Of a stretch of DNA of 58,281 nucleotides, positions 9,308 through 18,894 are shown in pieces (within the stretch, counting starts at the first letter, position 1; each line of letters opens with the position of its first letter). The DNA is from Bacteroidales bacterium (GTDB lineage Bacteria > Bacteroidota > Bacteroidia > Bacteroidales > P3). Where the stretch lies: the NCBI GenBank assembly GCA_017613375.1, contig JAGADZ010000016.1, forward strand, positions 1 to 58,281, written 5' to 3'. Under the pieces are notes generated by a model. It made no database searches and had not been told where the DNA came from. It saw only the letters and a program-made list of their open reading frames with translations. The position numbers and the translations under genes were made by a program.

Positions 9308-11764
9308 TTAGAAAGGATAGTCAATACCTATGTTTGCAATGACTTGTCTGATATGCCAATAGGGAATACGCCACCGCTCTCCCTCCAGCTGGCCGGGATC
9401 GTAGAGAGGTATTGAGAAATCACACCGCACCGTGACGATGGATATGTTCGCACGCAATCCAAATCCAATTCCGGTTGCAATGCTTTTGTAAAAATCGCCG
9501 AACTTGAACTGGCCACCGGGGAACTCTTCGGATTCGTGAATTAACCACACATTGCCTATGTCGGCAAAAAGAGCCCCTTCAAATATGGAAAAGATGGGAA
9601 ATCGGTGTTCGAGGTTTATTACCAGTTGCATGTCGCCGACACGCTCAAACATCCTTTCATTGCCAATGTGGTAGTTTCCAGGCCCCAATTGTCGCAAATG
9701 CCATGCACGCATCGTCGTCGGTCCACCGCCGTAAAAACTCTTCTCGTAGGGCATAACGTATGAGTTTTTGTACGGGAACCCTATACCAGCCATTATTCTC
9801 GCCACAAAAGTGTTTTTTTCGCCGATATAGAAATAGTGTTTGTATTCGGTGTTCAATCTCAAATATTGTGAAAAAGGCACCCCGAAATACTGTTTAATTT
9901 CGTTTTCATCCTTGGGACCATTAGTCAGATTGCTTATAAGGCACAGCAAGTTTCCGGCGCTTTCTGCGGAGATGTGAATGTAGTCGAAGTCTTGTCGGGT
10001 GCCGAATTGTTGCGTGTTGTGTACGAAATCGTAGCGCGCATCCATGATGAAGTGGTTGCTGTACTGGTACTTTAACCGGGCATCGGAAAAACTTTCCATA
10101 CGGCGATTGAAGGCGGAGTCAATATCAAGATATCTGACAAAAGTTAGCTCTAACGGTAGTAACTGATGACCGTTGTTCCTTTTGACCCAATTGTAACCAA
10201 ATCCGATGTTGGCAAGGGCTCTCTCGAAATAATACTCTCGATATTGATAATTGGCACCAAGAGATATCAAGGTGTGAGGCCTTAGCTGTTGCCATAATAG
10301 CGAATGTTGCAAAAATTTAGTTAATAATTGGAGTGGAAACAGGAATGTCGGCAGGTCAAGGGAAAGGTCCAGACCAAGCTCGAAATCTGTGAAGTTGTTG
10401 ATAGGGTCTCCATCATTGCTGTTTTTCAACGCCAGCTTTGGAAGCTCTATGAGTCCAGACACTTCGGCTTTGAATAGTTCGGCACCTCCGAAAAGATTCT
10501 TGTTTAGATAACTCAGCTTGGTTTCAAGTCCGAAATTGCCGCTCATAAGCCCCTGATATTTCTCCTTGACTAGCAGCGAGTTGTTTAATTCTACAGAGAG
10601 TCCTATGCGTTGCCGCTTGGCATTCATCAAACGGACTCTGGCATTAAGCATCCGGTTGGTGTCGCAACTGTTGGGAGACTCCTGATAGTCTATGTTGATA
10701 TATTTGAAATTTCTCAGATTCAATAGCGAATTGTATGTCTGGTCGGTATTCGTCGGACTATATAACCGATTGTTGAATAAATACATTGACCGGGCGATAA
10801 TCTTTGGACTTATTTCCAACGGGTGGCCTTTATCATGCAAAAATATATAATCAGTACTATATTTTCTGTAACGACTTGTATATACAGTCCTTTCCAAGGC
10901 TCCGGGCTCGGAAACATTAGAGTATATATAAATGGTGTCTATATGGTATTTTTGAAGCGGGCGTGTGGTGACATCCCTGTTATTGTCTATGATACGTAGA
11001 TTGCTTACGATGACCTTTATTGAAAGATTGTGCTCATCGTAATCGTAATTGATTGTGTCTACATTGTATGATATCAGGTCTGATGAGGCATAGTAATAGC
11101 CTTCGTTGCGTAGTCTTGATGCTATTCTGTTGCGCTCTTCGGACAGGATGTCTTGGTCATAGTAATCGCCTTTTTGTATCAGGCTTTCTCTTCGCCATTT
11201 GTTTATCAGGACATTGACCTCTGGCGTTTCGGCATAGAATATTACACTGTCTATACGATAGCGTGAGGAAGGTCTGATAATATATGTGACATCTATGTCT
11301 CGGAGACTTTTGCCTAGGGTGTCCAATTTGAAATATACTTCGGAGTTAAAGCAACCCTTGCTTGCGAGTAGTTTTTTGATTTGCTCTCCTGTTTCGTAGG
11401 CTTTTTTTTCATTATATACCACGGGGGGCTCTCCTCTATCGCGAATGAATCTCTGCCAAGAGTTGTTTTTTGAAGGTGTCGACATACAATAAATCCACAT
11501 CTTCATACGGGCAACGCCAAGGAGCCTTTTGTTCGGTGTCTGCAAATAGTATTTCTCAATACCGCCAAGGGCTTCAACAATCTCTTTCGGAGGTGTGTCG
11601 CCATCGGGCATCTCAATGGTGTAACGGTTCTTCGACAGTAGTTTGTCGTCAGGCTTGACAAACTTGTCCAGACTGCTGCATGAACTATATGCCAAAGCCA
11701 TGATAGTCACCACGAGAGCAGCAATGCCACGGGAAATACTGTTATGGAAACGTCTTGCCGTCAT
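9308..11764 (-). CDS. tamL: TamL: lipid-anchored TamA/BamA-family outer-membrane assembly protein
   Basis: 818 residues. The signal peptide ends in a lipobox-like AYSSC with Cys at 29, so the N-terminus is probably acylated. POTRA-like repeats cover about 130-390, then a 16-strand Omp85 barrel (about 420-818) with the conserved FYGGGPTTMRAW segment and aromatic C-terminus IGIDYPF. This Cys-plus-Omp85 layout defines TamL of Bacteroidota. The usual partner TamB is not adjacent; an AsmA-like protein is encoded 22 kb away (33.5 kb). Its start overlaps the waaA stop by 4 bp (ATGA). Confidence 0.87.
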   Translation of the reverse strand: MTARRFHNSISRGIAALVVTIMALAYSSCSSLDKFVKPDDKLLSKNRYTIEMPDGDTPPKEIVEALGGIEKYYLQTPNKRLLGVARMKMWIYCMSTPSKNNSWQRFIRDRGEPPVVYNEKKAYETGEQIKKLLASKGCFNSEVYFKLDTLGKSLRDIDVTYIIRPSSRYRIDSVIFYAETPEVNVLINKWRRESLIQKGDYYDQDILSEERNRIASRLRNEGYYYASSDLISYNVDTINYDYDEHNLSIKVIVSNLRIIDNNRDVTTRPLQKYHIDTIYIYSNVSEPGALERTVYTSRYRKYSTDYIFLHDKGHPLEISPKIIARSMYLFNNRLYSPTNTDQTYNSLLNLRNFKYINIDYQESPNSCDTNRMLNARVRLMNAKRQRIGLSVELNNSLLVKEKYQGLMSGNFGLETKLSYLNKNLFGGAELFKAEVSGLIELPKLALKNSNDGDPINNFTDFELGLDLSLDLPTFLFPLQLLTKFLQHSLLWQQLRPHTLISLGANYQYREYYFERALANIGFGYNWVKRNNGHQLLPLELTFVRYLDIDSAFNRRMESFSDARLKYQYSNHFIMDARYDFVHNTQQFGTRQDFDYIHISAESAGNLLCLISNLTNGPKDENEIKQYFGVPFSQYLRLNTEYKHYFYIGEKNTFVARIMAGIGFPYKNSYVMPYEKSFYGGGPTTMRAWHLRQLGPGNYHIGNERMFERVGDMQLVINLEHRFPIFSIFEGALFADIGNVWLIHESEEFPGGQFKFGDFYKSIATGIGFGLRANISIVTVRCDFSIPLYDPGQLEGERWRIPYWHIRQVIANIGIDYPF

Positions 11765-13011
11765 TTTTCCTCGGTTTTGTCTATTATCTTTTTTGTTGCT
11801 CCAAGGTTCTCGCTTATGTATTTATTGCAGGCCGCCCTGGCTCTGCAGTACGACTCTTCGTTGTCGAGCCATTCTCGCAAAATCTCGTTAAGAGTGGATG
11901 CGTCGCTGTAACTCATGGCTCCGCCAGTGGCAATCAAATTATTGGCTTCCTGGAATTTTTGGTAGTTTGGCCCGAAACATACGGGACAGCCAAAAACGGC
12001 GGCTTCCAGAATATTATGTATCCCTTTGCCGAAGCCTCCTCCAATATATGCAATGGTGGCATAGCGGTATAGGGATGACAACATGCCGATATTGTCTATT
12101 ATCAGTACTTTGCGGTTTTCTATCGATGAGTCGCCTTCGCTTATACTTGAATAACGTATGCAATTTGCCTCGCCAAACAACCTTTCAATATGTTTCAGAT
12201 GATTTTCGCCTATCATGTGTGGAGCAAGAATCAACTTTAACGGCTTGGCGTAAGAATCGACAAATTGTTTGATGTTCTCTTCGTCGGGTTCCCAGCTGCT
12301 TCCCGCCATCAACACGGGGGTCTGTCCGTTCCCTAAGAATGCTTCAACTATTGGATAGTGTTTCGCATGACTTGCTATATCTCTTACTCGGTCGAAACGT
12401 GTGTCTCCTGCAATGGAACAGCGCTCAATGCCTATGGAATGAAGCAAATCCATAGACTCTTCGTTCTGTACGAATAAATGGTTGTAACAGTTCAACTGCC
12501 GAGCAAACCAAAGTCCGTAAGGTTTGAAGAAATACTGCGATTTGCGGAATATGGCGGAGAATATGTATGTGGGAATGTTGCGTAGATGTAGCTGGTGTAG
12601 ATAATTGAACCAGAAATCGTACTTCACAAAGAAGGCAATGTCGGGATGCATCATGGCTATCAAACGCTTTGCGTTATGTCGCGTGTCTGGAGGCAGGTAG
12701 CAAACGATATCTGCTTTTGTATAGTCTTTGCGTATCTCGTAGCCTGAAGGAGAAAAAAAAGTAAGACAAATCTTGTATTCGGGATGTCTGTCTCGGAAGA
12801 CCTCGATTACTGGACGGGCCTGTTCGAATTCCCCTAACGATGATGCATGGAACCATGCCACTTTGCTGTCTTTCAGAATCTCTTTTGGAAAGTGCTGCTC
12901 CCATTTTTTCCATCCTATAGACATCTGCCGGGCTTTCACGTTAAATGGCGCCGCAATTCGTACTGATGTGGCGTAGCAACCTATGGCATAGCTATATAAT
13001 GTGCGCATCAT
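11761..13011 (-). CDS. waaA: 3-deoxy-D-manno-octulosonic-acid transferase (Kdo transferase)
   Basis: 416 residues, a GT30 glycosyltransferase anchored by its N-terminus to the inner membrane. Conserved WFHASSLGEFEQARP holds the catalytic Glu (E61); YIGGGFGKGIHNILEAAVFGCPVCFGP (about 332-358) is the CMP-Kdo site and the later EANNLIATGGA is also typical. It transfers Kdo to lipid A precursors. Spacing is 6 bp from the upstream barrel-like gene and a 4-bp overlap with tamL, so LPS synthesis and outer-membrane assembly are co-expressed. Confidence 0.95.
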   Translation of the reverse strand: MMRTLYSYAIGCYATSVRIAAPFNVKARQMSIGWKKWEQHFPKEILKDSKVAWFHASSLGEFEQARPVIEVFRDRHPEYKICLTFFSPSGYEIRKDYTKADIVCYLPPDTRHNAKRLIAMMHPDIAFFVKYDFWFNYLHQLHLRNIPTYIFSAIFRKSQYFFKPYGLWFARQLNCYNHLFVQNEESMDLLHSIGIERCSIAGDTRFDRVRDIASHAKHYPIVEAFLGNGQTPVLMAGSSWEPDEENIKQFVDSYAKPLKLILAPHMIGENHLKHIERLFGEANCIRYSSISEGDSSIENRKVLIIDNIGMLSSLYRYATIAYIGGGFGKGIHNILEAAVFGCPVCFGPNYQKFQEANNLIATGGAMSYSDASTLNEILREWLDNEESYCRARAACNKYISENLGATKKIIDKTEEK

Positions 13012-13017
13012 GGCGAG

Positions 13018-13827
13018 TTAGTAGAGTAGGTGATAGTCATATGCTGTCTTGCCTTTCAATGGAATCATCCAGCATATCTTTAATCCGTATATCAAATCGA
13101 AGTATTTGTTGTTGTCGGGACCTTGTAATCCCATTTGGTAGTCTATGACGTAGTCTCGTGTGGAATGGGACCAGCACTGCGTTAATTCAAATGCCACGTA
13201 GATATTGACGACATTGTAGTCTTTACTCATGTACCAGAAACCGATGCTCTCAGTAAGAATGCCGCCAAACCTGCTGTGGTCGTATAAACGCGCATAGTCG
13301 CCTTGCAACTGAGGAGCGTTGACGTCGTTCATGAAGAATATCGTTTTCTGATTCATAAAGCCTCCGAACAACCTTGTGACAATGCCTGAATTGGGATTTT
13401 GGTCGTTTAGGGTGAATATCTTGCCTATTCCAAGTCTGAATGTAAGTCCTCTGTTGTAACATGTCACATTGGCATCGGTGCCGTTAGTGCCAGCCACGAT
13501 AGGGGAGGCATCATGTGTATAGACATCACCTAAACGGATGTTGCGGTCTCTTAGGTTGTCGCCTCCAATGGTCAATACTCCGTCAACAGAAAACAAATAG
13601 TTTGTTTTTGTCTTGTAGGATGCTTCCAGTCCGAAATTAAGATAGGGAGGCTTGTACAGGTCGTACATGCCGTTTTCACTGGACAGATTGTTGGAAGGGA
13701 TTGTCGTCCCAAAGGTGAAGCCGATAATGGGGCATGATATCGTGTCTTGTGTAAGTTTGATTTGTGCTGTCGCATCCTGTAGCACAAACATACATAGAAT
13801 TGTTGCAAGTAAGGTCTTCGGTTTCAT
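13018..13827 (-). CDS. Secreted beta-rich protein, probable outer-membrane barrel
   Basis: 269 residues with a signal peptide (1-21, ending DATAQ). The rest has many alternating aromatic/polar strands (for example YLNFGLEASYKTKTNYLFSVDG) and Gly-rich turns, and ends in an aromatic-containing strand, as in small outer-membrane barrels. No named family recognised. It lies 11 bp after the phosphatase gene and 6 bp before waaA, hence within the envelope operon. Confidence 0.75.
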   Translation of the reverse strand: MKPKTLLATILCMFVLQDATAQIKLTQDTISCPIIGFTFGTTIPSNNLSSENGMYDLYKPPYLNFGLEASYKTKTNYLFSVDGVLTIGGDNLRDRNIRLGDVYTHDASPIVAGTNGTDANVTCYNRGLTFRLGIGKIFTLNDQNPNSGIVTRLFGGFMNQKTIFFMNDVNAPQLQGDYARLYDHSRFGGILTESIGFWYMSKDYNVVNIYVAFELTQCWSHSTRDYVIDYQMGLQGPDNNKYFDLIYGLKICWMIPLKGKTAYDYHLLY

Positions 13828-13838
13828 TTGTGAAATGA

Positions 13839-15014
13839 TTACTTGTTGAGGTAGGTCTTTAACCCTAATGCGTTTAGTATTTTTGGTAAAAGGTCGATGT
13901 TGTTGTTGATGCCTGAGAAAGTCTCAGCACATGGACCATAACTGAATACAGGTACCATAACACCAGAATGATTGCCGGTGACATATTTACATTCATTTTT
14001 ACCTTCCTCGATATTGCCGCCGACCAAAACAAGGCCTCCTGTCTCATGGTCTGCGGTGACAACGACCAACGTGTTGCCGTCTTTCTCGGCAAAATCAAGG
14101 ACTATTTTTAGCATGGACTCAAAGTCTGCCAGCTCGGCTTCCATGTAGGCTGCATCGTTGTTGTGACAGGCCCAGTCTATCTGTGAACCTTCTATCATTA
14201 GAGCGAAACCCTTGGGATTTTTACTTAGTATTTCAAGGGCTTTTTTTGTACCCTGTGCCAACACAGGGTCTCGTCCTGGAGCTATGGGGCCGTAATAGTT
14301 CTCGCAGAAGAATGTTACTAGTTTGTTGCTGCGGGAACGGTTCATCTCTTCCAAACTGTAGGTTATCTCATAACCGCGTCTCAGTAAGGTGTCCAAGGGA
14401 TTCTGGCCGTCTTTGCGGTTCTCGGGACGGAAATTGTGAAGGCCTCCGCCTATCATGACATCGTATCCACATTGAGCCATCTGCATACTGATGGTGTCGT
14501 ACATCTTTCTGTTAGGCACATGAGCATAGGTACTTGCAGGCGTGGCGTCAAGGACACTGCATGTGACGACAAAGCCTGTGGACATGCGCGCTTCATGAGC
14601 AAAACTAAGTAACGACGGTATAGGAGTGGTGTCGGGTAATACACCGAGATGGTGATTGTTGGTCTTTCTTCCCGTGACAATGGCTGTTCCTCCGGCTCCG
14701 CTGTCAGTGGTGTATCTGTTATGGGAGAAAGTCCTGGAGAATCCGGAGAAAGGGAAACGCAGGAAATTGGAATTCTCTTTCTGAGCAACAATGGAAGCAT
14801 AGACTTGGGCTGTGCCCATGCCGTCGCCAATAATGAGTATTACATTCTTGGCTTTGGTCCCTTTTGCAGGGGAAGGCTCTAACCACTCTCCTGACTCGGA
14901 GGCTTGCGTGATGGGGTCTGTTCCGACGTTGATCTGTCGTTGGTTCGCCTGTTGCCCTATGACAGATGTTGTGAAAAATACAACGACGATAAGAACTGAT
15001 ATTTTCTTTAGCAT
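13839..15014 (-). CDS. Alkaline phosphatase (PhoA family)
   Basis: 391 residues, signal peptide 1-20 (ending TSVIGQ), periplasmic. Metal site LIIGDGMG with Asp 64; nucleophile Ser 105 in YTTDSGAGGTA; further metal-binding motifs EGSQIDWACHNND, VTADHETGG and GNHSG. These cover the Zn/Mg sites of PhoA-type phosphomonoesterases. It releases phosphate from organic esters. No phosphate-responsive box is recognisable; it appears part of a constitutive envelope operon. Confidence 0.93.
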   Translation of the reverse strand: MLKKISVLIVVVFFTTSVIGQQANQRQINVGTDPITQASESGEWLEPSPAKGTKAKNVILIIGDGMGTAQVYASIVAQKENSNFLRFPFSGFSRTFSHNRYTTDSGAGGTAIVTGRKTNNHHLGVLPDTTPIPSLLSFAHEARMSTGFVVTCSVLDATPASTYAHVPNRKMYDTISMQMAQCGYDVMIGGGLHNFRPENRKDGQNPLDTLLRRGYEITYSLEEMNRSRSNKLVTFFCENYYGPIAPGRDPVLAQGTKKALEILSKNPKGFALMIEGSQIDWACHNNDAAYMEAELADFESMLKIVLDFAEKDGNTLVVVTADHETGGLVLVGGNIEEGKNECKYVTGNHSGVMVPVFSYGPCAETFSGINNNIDLLPKILNALGLKTYLNK

Positions 15015-15057
15015 AAGATAGTCAATGATTTATGTAAATGTATTTTGCTATGTCGGA

Positions 15058-16323
15058 TTATCTTCTACCTCCGCCGCCAGAACCGCCGCGGGAACCGCCG
15101 CCACCACCATGGCTGCCGCCGCCACCGCCACGTGAACCACTGCCGCCACCAAAACTGCCGCCACCACGTGAACCGCTGCCACCGCCAAAACTACCGCTGC
15201 TGCGTGAGCTGGTGTGCGTGCCGGTGTTGAAGTCGCTATTTGTACGAGTGGGAACATTGCGGTTGCCGTTATAGTCGAAGTTGCGCGTGCGGTAGTTGTT
15301 GTTGTTATTGCTTACACGTGTGGTGCCGGCGGGACGGGTATAACCGTTCTGGCGTGTGACAGAACTGTTTCCGCCATAGCTGTTACGGCTGGTGTTGTTG
15401 CGTGTCGCCGCACGTGACGCCCTGTCTGACGCAATATGTTCGGGCTTGCCATAGCGCGCTGTGCCACCGTTGCCTGCATTGGTGCGTCCTGCAGTCGCGG
15501 CATCGCCTCTCCTGGCAACGCCGGTGCCGCTGACATTGCCACGGGTACCGCGTCCGCCATTGTTCAGGTCAACACCGCCGCGACGCACAGGATTGGGGGA
15601 GGGCGTCGTTGTCGGACGTGTCGTCATGGTTCTGCTAAGATTGTGGTCAGTGCCGAGATATCCGTGGCCGAAAGGATAGTTGCTGCCGTATCTGCCGCCG
15701 GAAAGATATCCGTGACCCCATCCGTGGTATGCATAGTGGCCGTAATAGCCATGATAGTAATAGGGATCGTAATACCATGGCGAATACCATCCGAAACCCC
15801 AGAAGGGATCGTACCCCCAGCCATAGCAGAAGAAGGGGTCGTAACCCCAGCCGATATGCCAATAACTGCCACCCCATCCATGATAGTACCAGGTGTTCCA
15901 GTATGGGCTGAACCAAGGATCCCAAGCATAGTAAATACTTGCCCCCCAATAGTAGGGATTTCCTGTATACCAATACATGTTGGTGTAGTATCCGTCAAAG
16001 TAGTTCCATCCCATTCCACGGTGGAACCGGTTGATTCGTGCGGTATAGGCATAGTCGTAATAGTTCTCTCTGTCAAACGACCCATTCACGGTATCGGTAT
16101 TGGCGGAGGTGTCGGGCTCTTCCCCTATGAGTTCGACGGTGAGATTTTCACTTTTGCTCACCACAGAGGTGTCTTTGTAAATCTGCGGAACAGGGGCCTT
16201 TATCCCTTTTCTGGGATGTGAATAGTAGTTTTCACTGCCTACGTTGTTTTGTGCCGACAGGTCTGGACAAAATATAGCCGATAAAAATAACGCACATAAA
16301 ACGCTAATATATAATTTATTCAT
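15058..16323 (-). CDS. Secreted low-complexity Tyr/Trp- and Gly-rich protein
   Basis: 421 residues: signal peptide 1-24; an ordinary segment to about 85; a block (about 88-225) packed with Tyr, Trp, Gly and Asp-Pro-Phe units (GWGYDPFFCYGWGYDPFWGFGW); a Thr/Asn/Arg-rich section; and a Gly/Ser/Arg tail (about 360-421) built on near-repeats of GSFGGGSGSRGG. Similar proteins in Bacteroidota have been misnamed vitellogenin-like. The tail is reflected in repetitive GC-rich DNA at 15061-15210. Role unknown; an aromatic, sticky surface or periplasmic matrix protein is conceivable. It may head the operon running to 8308. Confidence 0.8.
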   Translation of the reverse strand: MNKLYISVLCALFLSAIFCPDLSAQNNVGSENYYSHPRKGIKAPVPQIYKDTSVVSKSENLTVELIGEEPDTSANTDTVNGSFDRENYYDYAYTARINRFHRGMGWNYFDGYYTNMYWYTGNPYYWGASIYYAWDPWFSPYWNTWYYHGWGGSYWHIGWGYDPFFCYGWGYDPFWGFGWYSPWYYDPYYYHGYYGHYAYHGWGHGYLSGGRYGSNYPFGHGYLGTDHNLSRTMTTRPTTTPSPNPVRRGGVDLNNGGRGTRGNVSGTGVARRGDAATAGRTNAGNGGTARYGKPEHIASDRASRAATRNNTSRNSYGGNSSVTRQNGYTRPAGTTRVSNNNNNYRTRNFDYNGNRNVPTRTNSDFNTGTHTSSRSSGSFGGGSGSRGGGSFGGGSGSRGGGGGSHGGGGGSRGGSGGGGRR

Positions 16324-16378
16324 ATGCGAACTTTTTAAAAGGTTATTTACTTTATTTTCTGTATTACTATTTATTTAG

Positions 16379-16386
16379 TAATTTTG
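16379..16386 (+). promoter_or_regulatory. -7 box of the proS promoter
   Basis: TAATTTTG on the plus strand, 85 bp before the proS ATG; no exact TTTG -33 box. It faces the divergent promoter at 16405-16412. Confidence 0.5.
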
Positions 16387-16404
16387 CATTTCGAAATTTG
16401 CGTG

Positions 16405-16412
16405 CAAAAATA
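16405..16412 (-). promoter_or_regulatory. -7 box of the envelope-operon promoter
   Basis: TATTTTTG on the minus strand, 81 bp before the ATG of the low-complexity gene. The two divergent boxes overlap in reach, so proS and the envelope operon share one short control region. Confidence 0.5.
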
Positions 16413-16471
16413 CGCTTTTTATGTGAATGATAACGTTATTCTTTAAAAAAAATTATAAACAGTATATATAA

Positions 16472-17944
16472 ATGGCAAAAGATTTTGTGAAACGCTCCGA
16501 GAATTTCTCGGACTGGTATAACGAGTTGGTCGTGCGTGCCGACTTGGCTGAAAACTCTGCTGTCCGTGGTTGTATGGTTATCAAGCCGTATGGTTATGCT
16601 ATTTGGGAGAAAATGCATGACGCTCTTGACAAAATGTTCAAGGATACGGGACACCAGAACGCTTACTTTCCAATATTTATTCCTAAATCGTTCCTCAGCC
16701 GGGAGGCCGACCATGTGAAAGGCTTTGCAAAAGAATGTGCCGTAGTCACTCATTATCGTTTGAAAACCAATGATGAGGGAACGGGTGTCGTCGTTGACCC
16801 GGAGGCACGGCTCGAAGAAGAATTGATAGTGCGTCCGACTTCTGAGACTATTATTTGGAGTACTTACAAGAACTGGATAAAGTCATATCGCGACCTCCCG
16901 ATACTTTGTAACCAGTGGGCTAATGTTGTTCGTTGGGAAATGCGTACACGTATGTTCCTTCGCACGGCAGAATTTCTCTGGCAGGAGGGCCATACCGCAC
17001 ATGCTACGCGTGACGAGGCTGAGGCTGAGGCACGTCGTATGTTGGATGTGTATGCCGATTTTGCAAACAATTGGATGGCTGTGCCTGTTGTGAAAGGTGT
17101 GAAATCCCCGAATGAACGTTTTGCAGGAGCTCTTGACACATACTGTATAGAGGCTATGATGCAGGACGGAAAGGCTCTGCAGGCTGGTACATCGCATTTC
17201 CTCGGTCAGAATTTCGCCAAGGCGTTTGACGTCCAGTTCCTCAACAAAGAGAATAAACTCGAATATGTGTGGGCTACATCTTGGGGCGTGTCAACTCGTT
17301 TGATGGGTGCCCTCATCATGACTCACAGCGATGACAACGGTCTGGTGCTGCCTCCTAAACTGGCTCCTATCCAGGTGGCTATCGTGCCTATATGCAAGAG
17401 CGACGAACAATACAGCCAGGTGGATGCCAAAGTGCAGCCTGTTATCGACGCACTCCGTGCAAAAGGTATTAGCGTGAAGTATGATAATCGCCCGGAATAC
17501 AAACCGGGTTGGAAATTCACCGAGTATGAGTTCAAAGGTGTGCCAGTGCGACTGGCTATAGGCCCTCGCGACCTTGAGAATGGCACCTGTGAGGTATGCC
17601 GCCGTGATACCCTCGAGAAAATCACTATGCCTATCGAAGGTATTGCTGACCATGTCGAGAAACTTATGGAGACGATTCAACAGAATATTTTCCAGAAAGC
17701 TCTCGATTTCAGAATGGCCAATACTCGCAAGGTTGACACTTGGGAGGATTTCAAGGTCGAGATTGAGAAAAACGGATTCCTGCTCTGCCATTGGGACGGC
17801 ACCTCTGAGACTGAAGAAAAAATCAAGGCTGAGACAAAGGCTACAATTCGTTGTATTCCTTATGACGCTCCTGCAGAGGAGGGTAAGTGTATCTTCAGCG
17901 GAAAACCAAGCCACCGCCGCGTGATTTTCGCTCGCGCTTATTGA
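16472..17944 (+). CDS. proS: Prolyl-tRNA synthetase, archaeal/eukaryotic type
   Basis: 490 residues, a class II synthetase. Motif 1 region near 30-80, motif 2 WRMRT-like ([27 protein letters not shown], about 153-179), motif 3 [24 protein letters not shown] (about 273-296), then an anticodon-binding domain and a C-terminal zinc-type domain ending in Tyr ([13 protein letters not shown]). The short form without the bacterial editing insertion is the type found in Bacteroidota. It charges tRNA-Pro. Confidence 0.96.
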   Translation: MAKDFVKRSENFSDWYNELVVRADLAENSAVRGCMVIKPYGYAIWEKMHDALDKMFKDTGHQNAYFPIFIPKSFLSREADHVKGFAKECAVVTHYRLKTNDEGTGVVVDPEARLEEELIVRPTSETIIWSTYKNWIKSYRDLPILCNQWANVVRWEMRTRMFLRTAEFLWQEGHTAHATRDEAEAEARRMLDVYADFANNWMAVPVVKGVKSPNERFAGALDTYCIEAMMQDGKALQAGTSHFLGQNFAKAFDVQFLNKENKLEYVWATSWGVSTRLMGALIMTHSDDNGLVLPPKLAPIQVAIVPICKSDEQYSQVDAKVQPVIDALRAKGISVKYDNRPEYKPGWKFTEYEFKGVPVRLAIGPRDLENGTCEVCRRDTLEKITMPIEGIADHVEKLMETIQQNIFQKALDFRMANTRKVDTWEDFKVEIEKNGFLLCHWDGTSETEEKIKAETKATIRCIPYDAPAEEGKCIFSGKPSHRRVIFARAY

Positions 17945-17967
17945 TTTAAACTAAATACCTTACAAAT

Positions 17968-18009
17968 AACCCACGGACAGGACTCGTCTCCTTTCCGTGG
18001 GTTTTGGTT
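17968..18009 (+). terminator. proS terminator
   Basis: Stem AACCCACGGA (17968-17977) with TCCGTGGGTT (17994-18003), an internal partly paired loop, followed by TTTGGTTT. 23 nt after the proS stop. Confidence 0.8.
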
Positions 18010-18127
18010 TATTCGGATGTCTGGTAGACATCATGACGCCATTTAATGAAAAATAATTACAATCATACAATATATTAAGTTAATTTGCGTTAACAAACGT
18101 AGTTATTAACTCTTAAACTCTATAATT

Positions 18128-18835
18128 ATGAAGATTATTAACAAAATGCTGGCTGAAGGTTTCGGTACCTTCGTATTGGTGCTTGGCGGTTGCGGGACTG
18201 CCTTGTTCGGCCATGTGGGATTTCTCGGTGTGGCTATTGCTTTTGGCCTTACCGTTATCGCTATGGCTTATGGCATAGGACATGTCAGTGGAGCACATCT
18301 TAATCCCGCTGTCTCTTTTGGCGTTTTTATCAATGGTAGGATGAGTTTTAAGGACATGCTGTGCTATTGGGTAGCACAGATTATCGGTGCCATCGTGGCA
18401 GGTGCTGTTCTTCTGGCTGTCTGGAAAGCGGCAGGAATGGGCAATACAGGTGTCTTCGCCGCCAACGGTTTCGGTAGCGAGTTTCAGGCTGCGGCAGGCG
18501 ACGGATATCTCAATGTGGGTTGGATTGGCGCTTTCGTCATTGAAGCAGTGTTGACATTTGTGTTCCTTATGGTCATCCTCGGCGCTACAGACGAACGTTC
18601 TAACACTAAAGCGGCTGGCCTTGCCATCGGTCTTACACTGACATTGATTCACTTGGTCTCCATTCCACTGACCAATACCAGCGTTAACCCGGCACGCTCT
18701 ATCAGCCAGGCTATTTTCTCTGACTGCACCACGTGGTCCGCATGTGGCCAACTCTGGCTCTTCATCGTGGCTCCACTCGTAGGCGCTTGCATAGCAGGAC
18801 TGTTCTACAAATGTGTGGCTCCTAAAGAGAAATAA
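18128..18835 (+). CDS. aqpZ: Aquaporin Z-type water channel
   Basis: 235 residues with six transmembrane helices and the two pore motifs, HLNPAVS (about 57-63) and SVNPARS (about 183-189), the second with the Arg of the selectivity filter. The set SGAH before the first NPA and the small residues around fit water-selective AqpZ rather than a glycerol facilitator. Single gene between its own leader (near-consensus TTAATTTG at 18080-18087) and a terminator. Confidence 0.94.
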   Translation: MKIINKMLAEGFGTFVLVLGGCGTALFGHVGFLGVAIAFGLTVIAMAYGIGHVSGAHLNPAVSFGVFINGRMSFKDMLCYWVAQIIGAIVAGAVLLAVWKAAGMGNTGVFAANGFGSEFQAAAGDGYLNVGWIGAFVIEAVLTFVFLMVILGATDERSNTKAAGLAIGLTLTLIHLVSIPLTNTSVNPARSISQAIFSDCTTWSACGQLWLFIVAPLVGACIAGLFYKCVAPKEK

Positions 18836-18858
18836 TTTATTATAACCTTTCGAAATTT

Positions 18859-18894
18859 AAATGGATGCCGTGATTGGCATCCATTTATTTTTTG
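18859..18894 (+). terminator. Terminator shared by aqpZ and uvrC
   Basis: Perfect 11-bp stem AAATGGATGCC (18859-18869) / GGCATCCATTT (18876-18886), loop of 6, then ATTTTTTT on the plus strand. Its right arm overlaps the uvrC stop codon (18885-18887); A/T flanks let it act in both directions. Confidence 0.85.
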
